A stretch of 22,500 nucleotides of DNA, from assembly GCA_018398765.1 (NCBI GenBank), contig JAHBMJ010005782.1:1-22500 (forward strand). Direction: 5' to 3'. A program made the position numbers and the translations under genes. The notes under the pieces are model-generated. The model searched no databases. It saw only the letters and a list, made by a program, of their open reading frames with translations, and was not told where the DNA came from. Positions 1-9,851 of the stretch are shown here, in pieces; within the stretch, counting starts at the first letter, position 1; each line of letters starts with the position of its first letter. Source of the stretch: Chromera velia. Taxonomy: Eukaryota; Sar; Chromeraceae.

Positions 1-22
1 GGGGGGGGGGGGGGGGGGGGGG
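1..22. repeat. Poly-G run at window edge
   Basis: Twenty-two consecutive G bases open the window. A comparable G run flanks an N gap at 21175-21200, so these runs may mark contig or scaffold edges rather than real long homopolymers. Confidence 0.9.
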
Positions 23-234
23 CAATATGTATTTCTGTTTGGGGGTCTGTTCCATTTCTTTTCCAGAATTAAGAAAGAATGAAAGCAATTCTTCAATTCT
101 ACAGGAACAGGGAGATAGAGATGCATAGAGATGCTTACCGCAACTAGGCTGCAGCGCGGATCAATCAAAGACCCACATGACAGATATGTGCCTCTCTGTT
201 ATGCCCCTCCCCTTCTCTCCGGTGCTGACTGCAG

Positions 235-1792
235 CTGATCGAGAAATACTTGGTGAAAAGGAAGGAGGAGTATGGGGATGAAGTGGTGAGTCGGCGCCTC
301 AGGGACAATGTGTGAGCAAGAGGGCCTTTTTTTTGCCTTTTGCTTTGACCTTTCGCTTTATACAGCTTCTTGCTGTCGGCACAAGATAAGCTTAGGCAAT
401 TGTCTCAAGTACAAGGTAGGTTCCAGACATTTCAGTCGAAAAGGCTTTCATCAGAGACATCTACGCGATGCGGTTGAGTGCTTTTCTGGAACAGAGGAAG
501 GAAAAAAACCGAAAAACGGAAGAATGGGGCATTTCTCTTCGTCGACAGTAGCTGACAATGCTTCTGGCTGTCCTATTGAATGTTGTTCTTGACCGACGTC
601 GACTAGCGTGCGTGAGTGAAAAAAACACGGTAGGGTAACGGAACACACAAGAGACCAGGGGGGAACAAGGAGGATCAACGAGCGTAACATCTGCCTAATT
701 TCTGCGTGCATGTCCCTGCATCTCAATTGGTGACTTCTTTCTTTTATTTGTATACATGCATGCAGAAAGCCGTATATGACAAGGCCGAGGCAGCGAAGAT
801 GAAGGAGCAGATTCGAAAAGCAGAGGAGGAGAGGAAGAAGGACGATGATGACGATGACGACGCAAGCAAAGGCGATGAAGAAATGGGCGTTCTCTTGGGG
901 GTCAGTCAGTGAGTGAGTGAGTGAGTGAGAGAGTGAACAAGTGAATGAATGAGATAGAGAGTCTGCATGAGGGATCAATCGAAGAAGTAAGTGTGCTCTT
1001 GGACGAGAGGAGAGATGAAGGCAGGAAGGAAGGAAGACTTAGGGAGGAAGTGGAGAGCGTGATGTTTCATGAATGCATTGTGAGAGAGTACTTGAATCGG
1101 GGATGGATGAACAAATGGGCGGATTGTTACTTCGACGTATGGGAGATGTAAAACAAAATCGCATATGTCTTCGGCCGATGTGCCTCATTATTCATTAGAC
1201 AAGGACTTCCGCCGCCTTGGACAGGAACATGATGATGTTGTGTGCAGAACCTCTAAGGGCAGAATGACAATCAAATGAGAGAGCAAATCGTGCAAACAAA
1301 TATGAAGACAGAGGAGAACACGAAACCCTGGGTAACCAGTTGAGCATATCCGTGATTAGTTCAATGAGTCTTCAAGCAACTGACTGCACTGACTGCCCGG
1401 CTCACTAGAAAGCTGAATAGACAGACGGACAAATGAATGAATGAATGAATGAATGGATGGATGGATGACTGCAGTATATCGACGAAGCCATTGACCTCGC
1501 CGACACAGTCTCCACGGAGGAGCAAACCAAGAGAGACGCGGAAGTGGCGGCCACTGCAGATACCAAAGGTCGGTAAGTTCGTCAGTGAGTGAGCGAGTGA
1601 GTGAGTGGGTGAGTGGGTGGGTGAGTGAGTCAATGAGTGGACGCTCTGCGAGCAAAAGTAACGGAATGGCGTGAACCTGTTAGGACGGGACAAAATTAAA
1701 GTGGCCGATCAAAATTGGTGAGAGATGGTGGCGCTGTGTTGCAGGATTGTCCCTGTACTTCTCTGTACAAGTCTCTCTCTCTCTCTCTCTGC

Positions 1793-1825
<33 letters not shown>

Positions 1826-1874
1826 TGTGTGTGTCTATGTGTGTGTGTGTGTGTGTGTGTGCACTGTGCCACCG

Positions 1875-1946
<72 letters not shown>

Positions 1947-2215
1947 GTGCATTGTTTTTGTGTGGAACTTCCCATTCTGCACACAGCTCTGTCTGCGCAG
2001 TGAGGTAGGGGGGGTGATGAGAGCTTGTCTCTGGAAAAGGATCTTCTGACGCCTTGTTGAATGCGCAGTTGCACTCTCTCCTCTTGATTGGAGGACGTCT
2101 GCGTTTGAGGATGGTTTGGGCTATTTTAATTGCCTACTTGCATGTGTCATTTGTTCTTGCAATGCTTGCAGAGGACCAGGAGTACATGGAGAGGATGCGG
2201 CAAGCGTACGGTTGA
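235..2215 (+). CDS. C-terminal exons of an unrecognised acidic, coiled-coil-like protein (5' partial)
   Basis: I do not recognise this gene. Four exons can be joined: 235-285, 766-900, 1475-1568 and 2172-2215, with TGA at 2213-2215. Each internal exon starts after a pyrimidine-rich tract plus CAG. The donors are gtgagt (286), gtcagt (901) and gtcggt (1569). Phases run 0, 0, 1 and give 107 residues with no stop. The peptide is highly charged: a Lys/Glu-rich helix beginning KAVYDKAEAAKMKEQ, then seven consecutive Asp (about residues 41-47), a segment starting YIDEAIDLAD, and the end EDQEYMERMRQAYG. It looks like a coiled coil with an acidic linker. Upstream exons lie outside the window or were not recognised in 23-234. 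A better donor (gtaagt, 1573) exists four bases after the chosen one, but it would shift the last exon into another frame ending near 2240, so the last junction is the least certain. Confidence 0.55.
901..956 (+). repeat. GTGA/GAAT microsatellite starting at a 5' splice site
   Basis: Starting exactly at the proposed donor (gtcagtcagt), the intron runs into perfect GTGA repeats and then GAAT repeats. Several copies of GTGAGT, a canonical 5' splice-site hexamer, therefore lie in tandem beside the functional donor. Confidence 0.8.
1432..1467 (+). repeat. GAAT/GGAT microsatellite before a 3' splice site
   Basis: Tandem AATG units pass into ATGG units and end seven bases before the acceptor CAG at 1472-1474. 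Confidence 0.8.
1581..1637 (+). repeat. GTGA microsatellite just inside the third intron
   Basis: About 14 imperfect GTGA/GTGG units begin 12 bases after the proposed donor at 1569. This is the second GTGA array directly downstream of a donor in this gene. Confidence 0.8.
1771..1942 (+). repeat. Compound CT / GT / GA dinucleotide microsatellite
   Basis: A CT run (1771-1790), two GT runs (about 1794-1860 and 1876-1911, split by a short unique spacer) and a GA run (1911-1942) lie in the last intron of the first gene. Apparent reading frames here are repeat translations, not genes. Confidence 0.9.
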
Positions 2216-3663
2216 TCAGAGAGTCCGGTAGTACTTTCTAACCGACCCATCCGTGTTTTCCCACTTCCAAATTCACAAGATGGTAAATGCAAGGCACCAG
2301 AGGTCGTTTGTGCACTCATCGAACTTCATCAGCCAAGGCGCAACAGCCTCACTTCTCAATGTGTTTGAACCCGAATTTTCAATCTGTGACGACTGATCAA
2401 AACATGTTTTGACATTTGAATTGAAAAGGGAAATCACAAAGCCAGGTCGTCGTTTTTTCACGTTCTAAATCAAAATTTGCGAAACCACTTGCAAAATCGA
2501 GAAACCAGTTCAAATCATGCAGTGGCAACGCTGATCACTGCATTCACACAGTTCAAAAAGTTTGTCAATAGTGTTTTAAACTACGTTAATTTTGAAAAGA
2601 GTTTGAAGATAATGATTAGACCTTGAAGTTATGAATTGATAGATAAAAAGAAAATCTTGTTAGCTTTGTTCATTTTCATATAAATTTGAAATTAAGGCAG
2701 TAGACTGCGAAAAACAGCCGCAGAACATAAATCCTTAGTAGCTATCATATCCTATGATTGAGATTGATTGTTATACTTTATTCTGAAGGCCAGTAACCCT
2801 TATTATATTACATATAAGAATGCTATTGCTGAAGAGAACTAGAATGGTCCAGTTAAGGACATCAGTCTAGTCGCTTACACGGTTCTCTATACAGGAATAA
2901 TAATGCAAGATGTTTGTCTGGCTTCTGCTCTCATTGATCGAGAGTTGTTCCATCGAATCATACTGAGCATTTCACTAAGCAATTTCATAATATGGATTGA
3001 CGCATGCATTTTCTCCGTCTCCGTAATGTCTCAAGCCGCGCCGCACCGATAGGCAACGCAGCAACACGGGACCGGCCAAGTCGGGCCGACCAATGCACGC
3101 CCGCCTCCTCTCTATAAGTGGCTGATTACAGTTGCAAAAACTTAAACTACCTCGTGCATACTTGTGCATATTACCACCAAACGCTGGAGTCGCGGCTAGA
3201 CGTTTAGAAATTGGCTGATAGCGACGGTATATGATGATGATAATCGATGATTTAGAGGGTCGTAATAAAAATTTTTTAATAACTTTTCAATTAAATAAAA
3301 TAACCGATACCTGGCAGTGGACCGCGGGGATTCTTGGAACATAAAATCCTATCCTATCCTAAATCGAATTAAAGTATAAAATAATTTTAATAAAATAAAA
3401 CGGAATTCACTCAGCCAAAATTTTTGAATTTCTCTAATATAATTTTGAAAAAAAAAAGCAAAAATCTTATCACAATTAATTCTTACAAGCTTTAAATTCT
3501 TTAAATTATATAATTATTATGAAAACAGTTCACCGCCGAATCACCGGCAAAACTCCTACTACATAGTAATGCTGCATAGCTCTAGGCATAGCTCCTACTG
3601 TATAACTTTACATATTGTACCTTGTCTATAGCCTTCAGGGGCACAGGGTGGACTCGATCTAGG
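2216..3663. other. Intergenic AT-rich DNA, no gene seen
   Basis: This follows the stop of the first gene. It is AT-rich with many stops in all frames. A more GC-rich island at about 3000-3200 carries a GCATGC (3002-3007) and a TATAA-like sequence near 3113 but no convincing reading frame. The pentamer TCCTA is repeated near 3345-3361. Confidence 0.6.
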
Positions 3664-3706
3664 GTCTATAGTCTAGAGTAGAGTCAGTAGACTCTAGAGT
3701 ATAGAC
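3664..3706. repeat. Long inverted repeat, 16-bp arms, 11-base loop
   Basis: The left arm (3664-3679) begins GTCTATAG and the right arm (3691-3706) ends TATAGAC. The arms are reverse complements at 15 of 16 positions, with an 11-base spacer. The element stands alone in AT-rich DNA. It could be a footprint or terminus of a small mobile element, or a cruciform-forming site; no function can be assigned. Confidence 0.75.
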
Positions 3707-3812
3707 TTTACTTTATGAAAATTCAAAATCTTGACTTGGAAGCAGTATATTGACTCGGACTCGGGGAGAAGATGCAGACAAGACGCATGCTGCTACATGC
3801 ACCGCATATAAT

Positions 3813-3825
3813 GCACACACGCACG

Positions 3826-3896
<71 letters not shown>

Positions 3897-4131
3897 GTGC
3901 CGAGAGCGTGCGAGAGAAAGACACTGGTATGCGCACGCGCGCGCACGCGACAGAGAGAGGGAGAGAAAGAGACAGAGAGGAAGCAAACAGACAGACAGAC
4001 TACATGGTTTCTTTCCCTCAGACAAAAGAGAGACAGACAGGCACCGATACACACACCGACACTCACCGACACACACAGACACACACACACACACACACTC
4101 ACTCACTCACTCACTCACCACACCCAACGCA

Positions 4132-4191
<60 letters not shown>

Positions 4192-4192
4192 A
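3813..4192. repeat. Compound CA / GA / GCAC / CACT microsatellite block
   Basis: Two similar CA-then-GA tracts (about 3814-3893 and 4121-4192) flank GACA-, CACCGACA- and CACT-type repeats. Each CA tract is preceded by GCAC tetramers, so the two ends look like diverged copies of one compound repeat. The long open frames across it are His/Thr or Arg/Glu repeat translations. Confidence 0.9.
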
Positions 4193-4826
4193 AGCCTTTT
4201 CTCCTGTTCAGATACAAAAATCAGAGAGACAAGAAGACAGGCCGATTGACAAATAGAAACAGACAGACCAGCACAGCCAGGCATTCACGTAGCCAGGCAA
4301 CCCCCCCAAGTCAGCAGCAGTAGGACACACAAAAAACGAACGCTCCAGTCAGAGCTAGACGCCCACAGGGGAATCCCGCACAGGGCAGGGACAGTCACTG
4401 TCGTTTTGTAAAGAAGAGACAGAGTCGCTCAGAACACCTCAGACAGAGAGATGAATCCGGGAGAGAAAACAAGAAGAGAAAAGAACAAAAAAGGAGGAGT
4501 AAATGAAGTAGGCGGACAGGAATTATCATACTTCTTTCGAGTATTGAAGAAGTCTGATAGGTCAGTTGGTCTGATTCTCATGAAACCCCTTGAAGGGCCG
4601 TTTCGATTTGCACCCATTTATTGTATCCCAATTTGTCAGTCTGGTCCCTGGAGAGAAGCCAACAGTCTTTTCACACTCCCCCACTCTCTTGTCTCATTCG
4701 GTGCGTCAAAGCTCTGGTGCACGCAAAACAAATCAATTACAACAAGCCCGCCCGCCTGTCCTCCCCACCCCCTTGTCGGCCTTTCAGATTATCGGAGAGT
4801 CTCATCCGGCGGCCCCCTCTTGGTCC
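4193..4826. other. 3' flank of the CHORD gene, no separate gene seen
   Basis: The interval is purine-rich up to about 4520, then mixed sequence into the CHORD stop codon. Open frames on the + strand extend across the CHORD gene antisense and are shadows. It probably holds the 3' untranslated region of the CHORD gene; I saw no clear polyadenylation signal on the - strand. Confidence 0.5.
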
Positions 4827-5435
4827 TCAGGCGTTAACCATCTTCGGGTCATGTTTGCCCTTTGCACATGTGGGCAACGCAGTGAACTCATCCCAGTCCC
4901 ATGCTGTCCCGTTGCAGCACGTCCACCACTTTTTGATGTCACGGAAACAGGGCTTTCCGGGGTGAAACGAACACACATCCTCGTGATTCTTCTCTGGATC
5001 ATACTCTTTGTTACACCCTGCACGACAACACTTGTGCATTCCGCCGGGAGTGACAAAAGGCTTCTTCTTCGCTTGCTGCTGCTGTTCCTCTTCTTTTCTC
5101 TTAATTTCTGCTTCCTTCTCTCTCTGTTCTCTGTTGTACTCATCAATGGTCTTGACTGGGTAAGACGGTGTTTGGAATGCTGCAGGACCCGCCTGTCTGT
5201 TCTCTGCACTAGAAGGCGCGGGCACTCTCTGGGGCTTCTCCTCAGTGTGCTTCCCCCGGGCACAGGTAGGAAGCTTCATGAACTCATCCCAGTCCCATGC
5301 AACGGTCTGACAGCAAGACCAAGACTTCTTCAGATCGTGAAAGACCGGCCATCCTGGGTGATAGGCGCAAGCCGTATCGTGATTGTCGTCGTCTGTGTAC
5401 TCCTTTTGGCACCCGTGGCGTTTGCACTTCTTCAT
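4827..5435 (-). CDS. CHORD-domain zinc protein (two CHORD domains, no CS domain)
   Basis: CHORD domains are Cys/His-rich zinc modules found in RAR1 and CHORDC1 proteins, which act with HSP90 and SGT1 as co-chaperones. The 202-residue product is uninterrupted. CHORD 1 (about residues 4-63) shows C4, C9, C23, H26, H33, the WSCC motif (39-42), C58 and H63. A Lys/Glu/Gln-rich linker follows (about 96-125). CHORD 2 (about 136-195) shows C136, C141, C155, H158, WTCC (171-174), C190 and H195. At the position matching H33 it has R165, with an extra Cys at 163. Both domains share the WDWDEF segment. No C-terminal CS domain follows, so the architecture is RAR1-like rather than animal CHORDC1-like. I chose the Met at 5433-5435 because CHORD 1 starts three residues later, as in known relatives; the frame stays open upstream to an ATG at 5696. 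The stop is TGA (4827-4829). The family call is very secure; the exact orthologue is not. Confidence 0.9.
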   Translation of the reverse strand: MKKCKRHGCQKEYTDDDNHDTACAYHPGWPVFHDLKKSWSCCQTVAWDWDEFMKLPTCARGKHTEEKPQRVPAPSSAENRQAGPAAFQTPSYPVKTIDEYNREQREKEAEIKRKEEEQQQQAKKKPFVTPGGMHKCCRAGCNKEYDPEKNHEDVCSFHPGKPCFRDIKKWWTCCNGTAWDWDEFTALPTCAKGKHDPKMVNA

Positions 5436-5739
5436 CACGGTGCGGATCCATGCACAGAGAACGAAACGAGGGCTGCCGTCTCCGATGAAAAACTGCTGCG
5501 GGTTTGGCTGGACAAGTTCTAATGGAGGTAACCCAAAACCTGTGAGAAGGGATGCGAGCCTGGGAAGAAATTTGACGACCAACGTCCAGTAAAGGAAAAT
5601 CGCGATTCCACGGTGCTGCCACACAATGCTGTGAGGACGTAATTCATGCAGGTCGTGAGGATTTTTGTGTTCGCGGTTTTGCCGTCTCCGCAGCATCGAA
5701 TGCGGCGCGCCGCGGCCATGCAGCTGAAGTTAATTTTTT
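5436..5739 (-). other. 5' leader of the CHORD gene, in-frame open extension
   Basis: The CHORD frame continues without a stop for 87 codons upstream to an ATG at 5694-5696. The extension would encode a basic start and a hydrophobic stretch (about residues 31-58 of the long form) before CHORD 1. CHORD proteins normally begin at the first domain, so this is most likely untranslated leader. An N-terminally extended, membrane-directed form cannot be excluded from sequence alone. Confidence 0.45.
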
Positions 5740-5832
5740 AATTCCGGACCGCGCGGCGGGCGGCGCCGCCGACGACGCCCGCCCCGACAGACAGACACTG
5801 TCAGACACACAGACAGACAGATAGACAGACCC
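5740..5832. repeat. GC-rich block followed by GACA microsatellite
   Basis: A strongly GC-rich stretch of CGG/CGC repeats (about 5748-5785) is followed by GACA units (about 5787-5832). It lies just upstream of the CHORD gene, where a GC-rich promoter could sit, but no specific promoter element was recognised. Confidence 0.6.
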
Positions 5833-6988
5833 ACTGTCAAACCGGAGTAGTTCTTTTTTACTATATACCCCCCTTTCCTCCCAACCAAATTAAACCCAAT
5901 AGCGAAACTCTTAGCAAAAGTTACTCTCCCCACATATTGCAAAACACTACATATCCTAATTCTAATCCTACAAAACACTGTTAAAGACCGCAGATTCAGT
6001 ATATAAAACATTAGAAAACGATTTGAACTTTGAAGTGAATGTAGATCAAATTTTTAGATCAATCAATCAGATATAATCAGATAAAACTTGACAAAATAAA
6101 GTTGGAGATAGTTGGGGAAGTTATAAATAAATTTTTAAAAAATCATACTAATCATTACTAATCATACTATAAATCAAATAATTATAAACATTAAGTCAGT
6201 AAAACAGTTTAAACTCAATTATACCTGGTTATATAACTTATACTAAGATGAAATATGTTTGGTTAAAAGGAGAGGGAAACAGAACCTGAATGAGGATTCA
6301 GCTGGAGGGTCAGTGCCACTCAGTGGCGACTGTCAGACTCAATAAACACTCGGCTGAAGAACGAATCGAACAATGTCAAAGTACAGAAAAAACACAGGGC
6401 TGAAAAGGAAGGAAAAACGAAATTAAAAGAGAGAGGAAGCAGAGTAGAGCAAGCGGCCGGATGCTCTGACACAGATAGCCAACCGACGGAGATTCCATGA
6501 CAAAACTGAGGAAGACATGACACCCTTCTCCGCGCACTGGAAGCGACAAACAGCCGAGCGAGGAGACGGTCGGCAGAGGTCTCCAATCCATGCAGTAGAA
6601 AACAGCAAATGAAGAAGGAGCACAAAGGATGGGAGAAGAATGCGAACCAGGAACAAAAGGAAGAAAAATACAAGAGCAAGAGAAAACAGAAAACTATTGA
6701 TAAACATGGAGAAAGAAAAATGACCAGTTCCAAAACACGCAATCAGCGACTGCCTCTCAGACAGAGGCCTTATGCATGCATGTAGGGGACCATACAGATG
6801 AATCCCACATTGAGTTGAAATTTCACAGAAGGGAACCCCTTCCCTCAAATGTACAGAACAGACAGCCAACCGGCGAGTTCAGTTCATTCACTTTCGAATG
6901 AGCATCAGAAGAAAGCACCCTAGCTTTTTGCCAAGTCTTCCATCAAATCCTAGCCCTTCAATGTGTCAACTCCCCCACCTCCCCTGAC
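5833..6988. other. Intergenic spacer between the two - strand genes
   Basis: From 5833 to about 6240 it is AT-rich. From 6240 to 6960 it is purine-rich on the + strand, so the - strand frames there read as hydrophobic low-complexity shadows. It should contain the 3' untranslated region of the isomerase gene. One TGCATGCA palindrome lies near 6773-6780. No gene is supported. Confidence 0.55.
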
Positions 6989-8494
6989 CTACTCGGTGCC
7001 CCCGACAGAGACACAATACACAACCAGAGGGAGGCCCCCTGAGGGCGCGCCTCCGTTCATTCCTCCGACTGGAAGGAACTTCTGGAGTCTCTCGTACTCC
7101 CCCTTCACCCTCTCTGCAGCAGACGCAGAGAACCCTCCCATCTGGATCAGACCCTCCAGACGGCTCAGGTGCTCTTTGCCGTCATACGGCTGCGAGTAAA
7201 GGAAGGGCGAGTTTCTGCCGTTAGTTGTTGCCTCCCCCTCTGCCTCGAAGGAGAGGGAAACTCCGGCAGGAACTAGGAATGCACACCCTGTGGGAAGGGA
7301 GAGGGAAGAGGCAGAAGAGGAGACCTTCCCGTACCCTTGAACAACCAGGCCTACCACAGCCCCCCCTTTACTCATCACAACACCCTCACGCTTCCCCCCT
7401 GCTTCCACCTCCACCTTTACAATTCGGAAGTCAGTCACATTCGCACTCTCGGGCGCTTCAAGGACTTGGAACGATGCGTCATTTGCCTGTGACGCCAACG
7501 GCTTCCCAGAGATCCTCTGAGCCCCCCTGCTGTCGTACCGAAGGCACTGCAGCAGGAGGTCGACGTCCTTGAACTTTGGGGTCAAACCGCCCCTGATGAC
7601 GTTGTCTGAACACGCCATCACCTCCACGCAATCCCCAAACAGGTACGCGTGAAGAGTGTTGGCCCCGGTGAAGAGGGCTTCCCCGGGTTTCAAAACGTGT
7701 TTGGTCAGGAGAAAGGGGGCAAAGACACCGACATCGAAAGGGAACTCTCTGTGGAGACGCAGACAGAGTCTGTACTCTTCTTTCATGCTCTCACTGTCCA
7801 TTCGACCTTCACTCTCTGTCTTCTCAAATCGAGAGACCATTTCCGTCAACGCGCTTTTGAACGCGCCCTCCTCCTTCGTCATCACCGACGCGAAAATCTT
7901 TCGAAGAGTTTCACTGTCACTCTCCGGGTACGGACGCCCCTTCTGTGCGGCTTCCGCATGAGGACTGCCGACAATTTGCGCAAATTCGGGAACACATCGG
8001 ATGCACTCCATGACCTCATCCAACGGTCTGAAACCGCAGAGGGCCTCAAACGGTGTGAGCGCAATGGTCATTTCGGGTTTATGGTTCGGATCCTTGTAGA
8101 TAGACGGCTGTTCTGTGTGGAGTTTTTCTGCAAGTTTCTTGTCGGGATGGGTCTGGATGGACAGTGGCTTGACAACCGACAGAATCTTCAGAAGATACGG
8201 AAGATCGCCTGATGGTTTCAAAGACTCACCGAGGGTCTCAGGGTACTTTCTGAAAAACTCCCCCATTTCCAAAGACCCCCCTTCAGTATTCAGAGCGACC
8301 TTGTTGGGACCTGAGGGATGGTTGCCTACCCACAGCTCGGCATGCGGCTCGTTTCCGTCTACCTTTGCTGGGACACCCCCAGATGCATTTCTACTGAGAA
8401 CATACACAAGGCTGACTGGGGCGGGCTGTCCCCAGCCGTATTTCTGGATGAAAGTCTCGAGACGAAAGATCTGCTGCGGCACACCAATCGTCAT
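6989..8494 (-). CDS. MPI: Mannose-6-phosphate isomerase, type I (EC 5.3.1.8)
   Basis: This enzyme interconverts fructose-6-phosphate and mannose-6-phosphate in the cytosol, feeding GDP-mannose synthesis for N-glycans, GPI anchors and mannosylation. The frame is uninterrupted for 501 residues, somewhat longer than the roughly 420-440 of animal and fungal enzymes. Zinc ligands expected for the family are visible: Q114 and H116 in LSIQTHPDKKLAEKLH, E141 in NHKPEM, and H282 in GANTLHAYL. The family signature follows: GDCVEVMACSDN, then IRGGLTPKFKDV, with R301 as the likely catalytic arginine. The N-terminus (FIQKYGWG) and the ELWVGNHPSGPN segment (about 54-64) also fit. Extra length comes from insertions near 35-48 and about 225-240, and from the C-terminal cupin region. 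The start Met (8492-8494) matches the usual family start. The stop is TAG, directly after a typical PLVVY...-type terminus. No introns. It is divergent from the exon-array gene. Confidence 0.96.
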   Translation of the reverse strand: MTIGVPQQIFRLETFIQKYGWGQPAPVSLVYVLSRNASGGVPAKVDGNEPHAELWVGNHPSGPNKVALNTEGGSLEMGEFFRKYPETLGESLKPSGDLPYLLKILSVVKPLSIQTHPDKKLAEKLHTEQPSIYKDPNHKPEMTIALTPFEALCGFRPLDEVMECIRCVPEFAQIVGSPHAEAAQKGRPYPESDSETLRKIFASVMTKEEGAFKSALTEMVSRFEKTESEGRMDSESMKEEYRLCLRLHREFPFDVGVFAPFLLTKHVLKPGEALFTGANTLHAYLFGDCVEVMACSDNVIRGGLTPKFKDVDLLLQCLRYDSRGAQRISGKPLASQANDASFQVLEAPESANVTDFRIVKVEVEAGGKREGVVMSKGGAVVGLVVQGYGKVSSSASSLSLPTGCAFLVPAGVSLSFEAEGEATTNGRNSPFLYSQPYDGKEHLSRLEGLIQMGGFSASAAERVKGEYERLQKFLPVGGMNGGAPSGGLPLVVYCVSVGGTE

Positions 8495-8779
8495 TTTCTG
8501 TATTCTTTATCGTTTCAGGCGGCTTCTTAGCAAACGCAACAAATCTGAGACGCGCCTGTCTCGATGCAACACGTTGATGAAGAGCAAATCCGCTTACAAA
8601 GTACGCACAACCTCCAGAGGAATCTCGGACCCCACGCTACCATTCACTGTGGTTTGAGTTCTTCGGACGTCAGCAAGACAAGTCGTCGAGAAAAGTCTTC
8701 GAAACATGTATATACACAGATCCTGTTGTTTTGATCCGAGTTTCTTGTTACATCGATCCCTTGAATTCTTCTCAAGTGC
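8495..8779. promoter_or_regulatory. Divergent intergenic region upstream of MPI
   Basis: This separates the MPI start from the first possible exon of the + strand gene, so it should carry the MPI promoter and perhaps the promoter of its neighbour. No TATA box, initiator or transcription-factor site could be assigned confidently. The call rests on position only. Confidence 0.35.
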
Positions 8780-8931
8780 ATGAGAGATCATGAGAGGCTT
8801 TGGGATCCGCGGGAGCAGGGGGCGCGGACGCATGCGGAGATGTACATGCACATATGCATGCATGGCGGACATATATATGGCGGATGCATGGCGGAGATGC
8901 AGTGGCCGCGTCGCATGCGAAGGATTCCTAT
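8780..8931 (+). CDS. Possible first exon of the exon-array gene (Met-rich)
   Basis: An ATG at 8780 opens a frame rich in Met, His and Gly around three ATGGCGGA-like direct repeats. The segment is unusually dense in GCATGC palindromes (8830, 8856, 8913). If it splices at the weak donor gtacga (8932), it leaves two bases of a codon, which is exactly what the next array exon at 9801 requires. That phase match is the only support. The frame otherwise stays open to a stop near 9034, and the sequence may simply be promoter or untranslated leader. Confidence 0.25.
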
Positions 8932-9800
8932 GTACGATCGATCGAGAGAAACCAGCCTGACAAATTCTCTTTCGATATGTAGAGTTGCAAGCGAGCAGTC
9001 GAGTCTGTTAATGTTTGTTAAACAACCGTGCTAGAAGTGTGCTGTCTGCCTTGATGGACACCAAATTCCTATCTGTAAGAGTTTCATAGAGAGCTCGGCA
9101 AGCAACATGTACGACAGTTGCTCATTCCATCTCTCGATCTGTTTATTTCAAATTGTTTGGAAGCACTTCCACTGTGCTAAGCTTTTGGCAGAGTCACTGT
9201 GGATTCTTCGTGGTAAGGTTTCTAAAACCTACATATGTATGAGCAACTGATGGGATTCAATCATTCGATGTGGATGAAAACATATTCCGAAGTGTTGCAC
9301 ATGTGTTGCACTTCCTTTCATTCCTGAGATACCCGTACTTTCCAACCTCTCTGGAGGCTTGTATGGATGATTCAAGCTGGACATACTCTCTAGCTGTTCT
9401 ATGCCTCGGAGGATGTCTTGCAAAGCCGTAATTCATAGGCTGCGTACTACTGCATATTGACTGTGGCCTTATGTCGTACCATGTTATGCCCTACTCCCTG
9501 CCGTTCTTCTCTTACATGCAGGCGCTGAAACCCAGTTGAGACATCGCATCATATAAGTAAGTGCAAAAGGGGGCGTGTATGTGAGAATGAAAAGTGGGAA
9601 AGATGGGAAGGACTGGAATCAGAAGCCTCTAAGGTAAAGCGGAGCACCTCTAGGGAGCACCTCGAAGGAGAAATGAGTCACCAATGAAGTATCGATAAAG
9701 CGTCGGTTCTTTTTCGTCATGACATTGTGTCATAGTCCACACACCTGCATAGGTTCATCACATATCTCCGTGTATGAACACTTTCGATGATTCTCTGCAG
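8932..9800. other. Candidate first intron or promoter DNA
   Basis: No reliable exon is seen. Near 9640-9670 a short direct repeat of GGAGCACCTC occurs. A splice-like segment at 9522-9556 (after acatgcag, before gtaagt) has stops in all three frames. The last 85 bases (9716-9800) match the acceptor-side block that recurs before each exon of the array. Confidence 0.4.
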
Positions 9801-9851
9801 GCATGCATATTTTGGGCACATTCCGGGAGGATCAGCGCCGTACCCGAATGG
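9801..9851 (+). CDS. Array exon 1 (Gly/Pro/Tyr-rich)
   Basis: This 51-base segment lies between ttctctgcag and gtaagt. With one base from a split codon at the start and two at the end (phase 2-2), it reads AYFGHIPGGSAPYPNG. The other two frames are open but give no comparable composition. It contains a GCATGC at its 5' end. Confidence 0.55.

Noticed and set aside
3750-4323. Long Thr/His and Arg/Glu frames
   Set aside because: Translations of CA and GA microsatellites with no unique protein sequence.
4590-5522. 310-codon + strand open frame
   Set aside because: Antisense shadow of the CHORD gene, whose zinc motifs are unmistakable on the other strand.
7225-8657. Several + strand open frames of 100-190 codons
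   Set aside because: Antisense shadows of the mannose-6-phosphate isomerase gene.
9522-9556. Exon-like segment between acatgcag and gtaagt
   Set aside because: All three frames contain a stop and the upstream intron lacks the acceptor block shared by the array, so it is not counted as an array exon.
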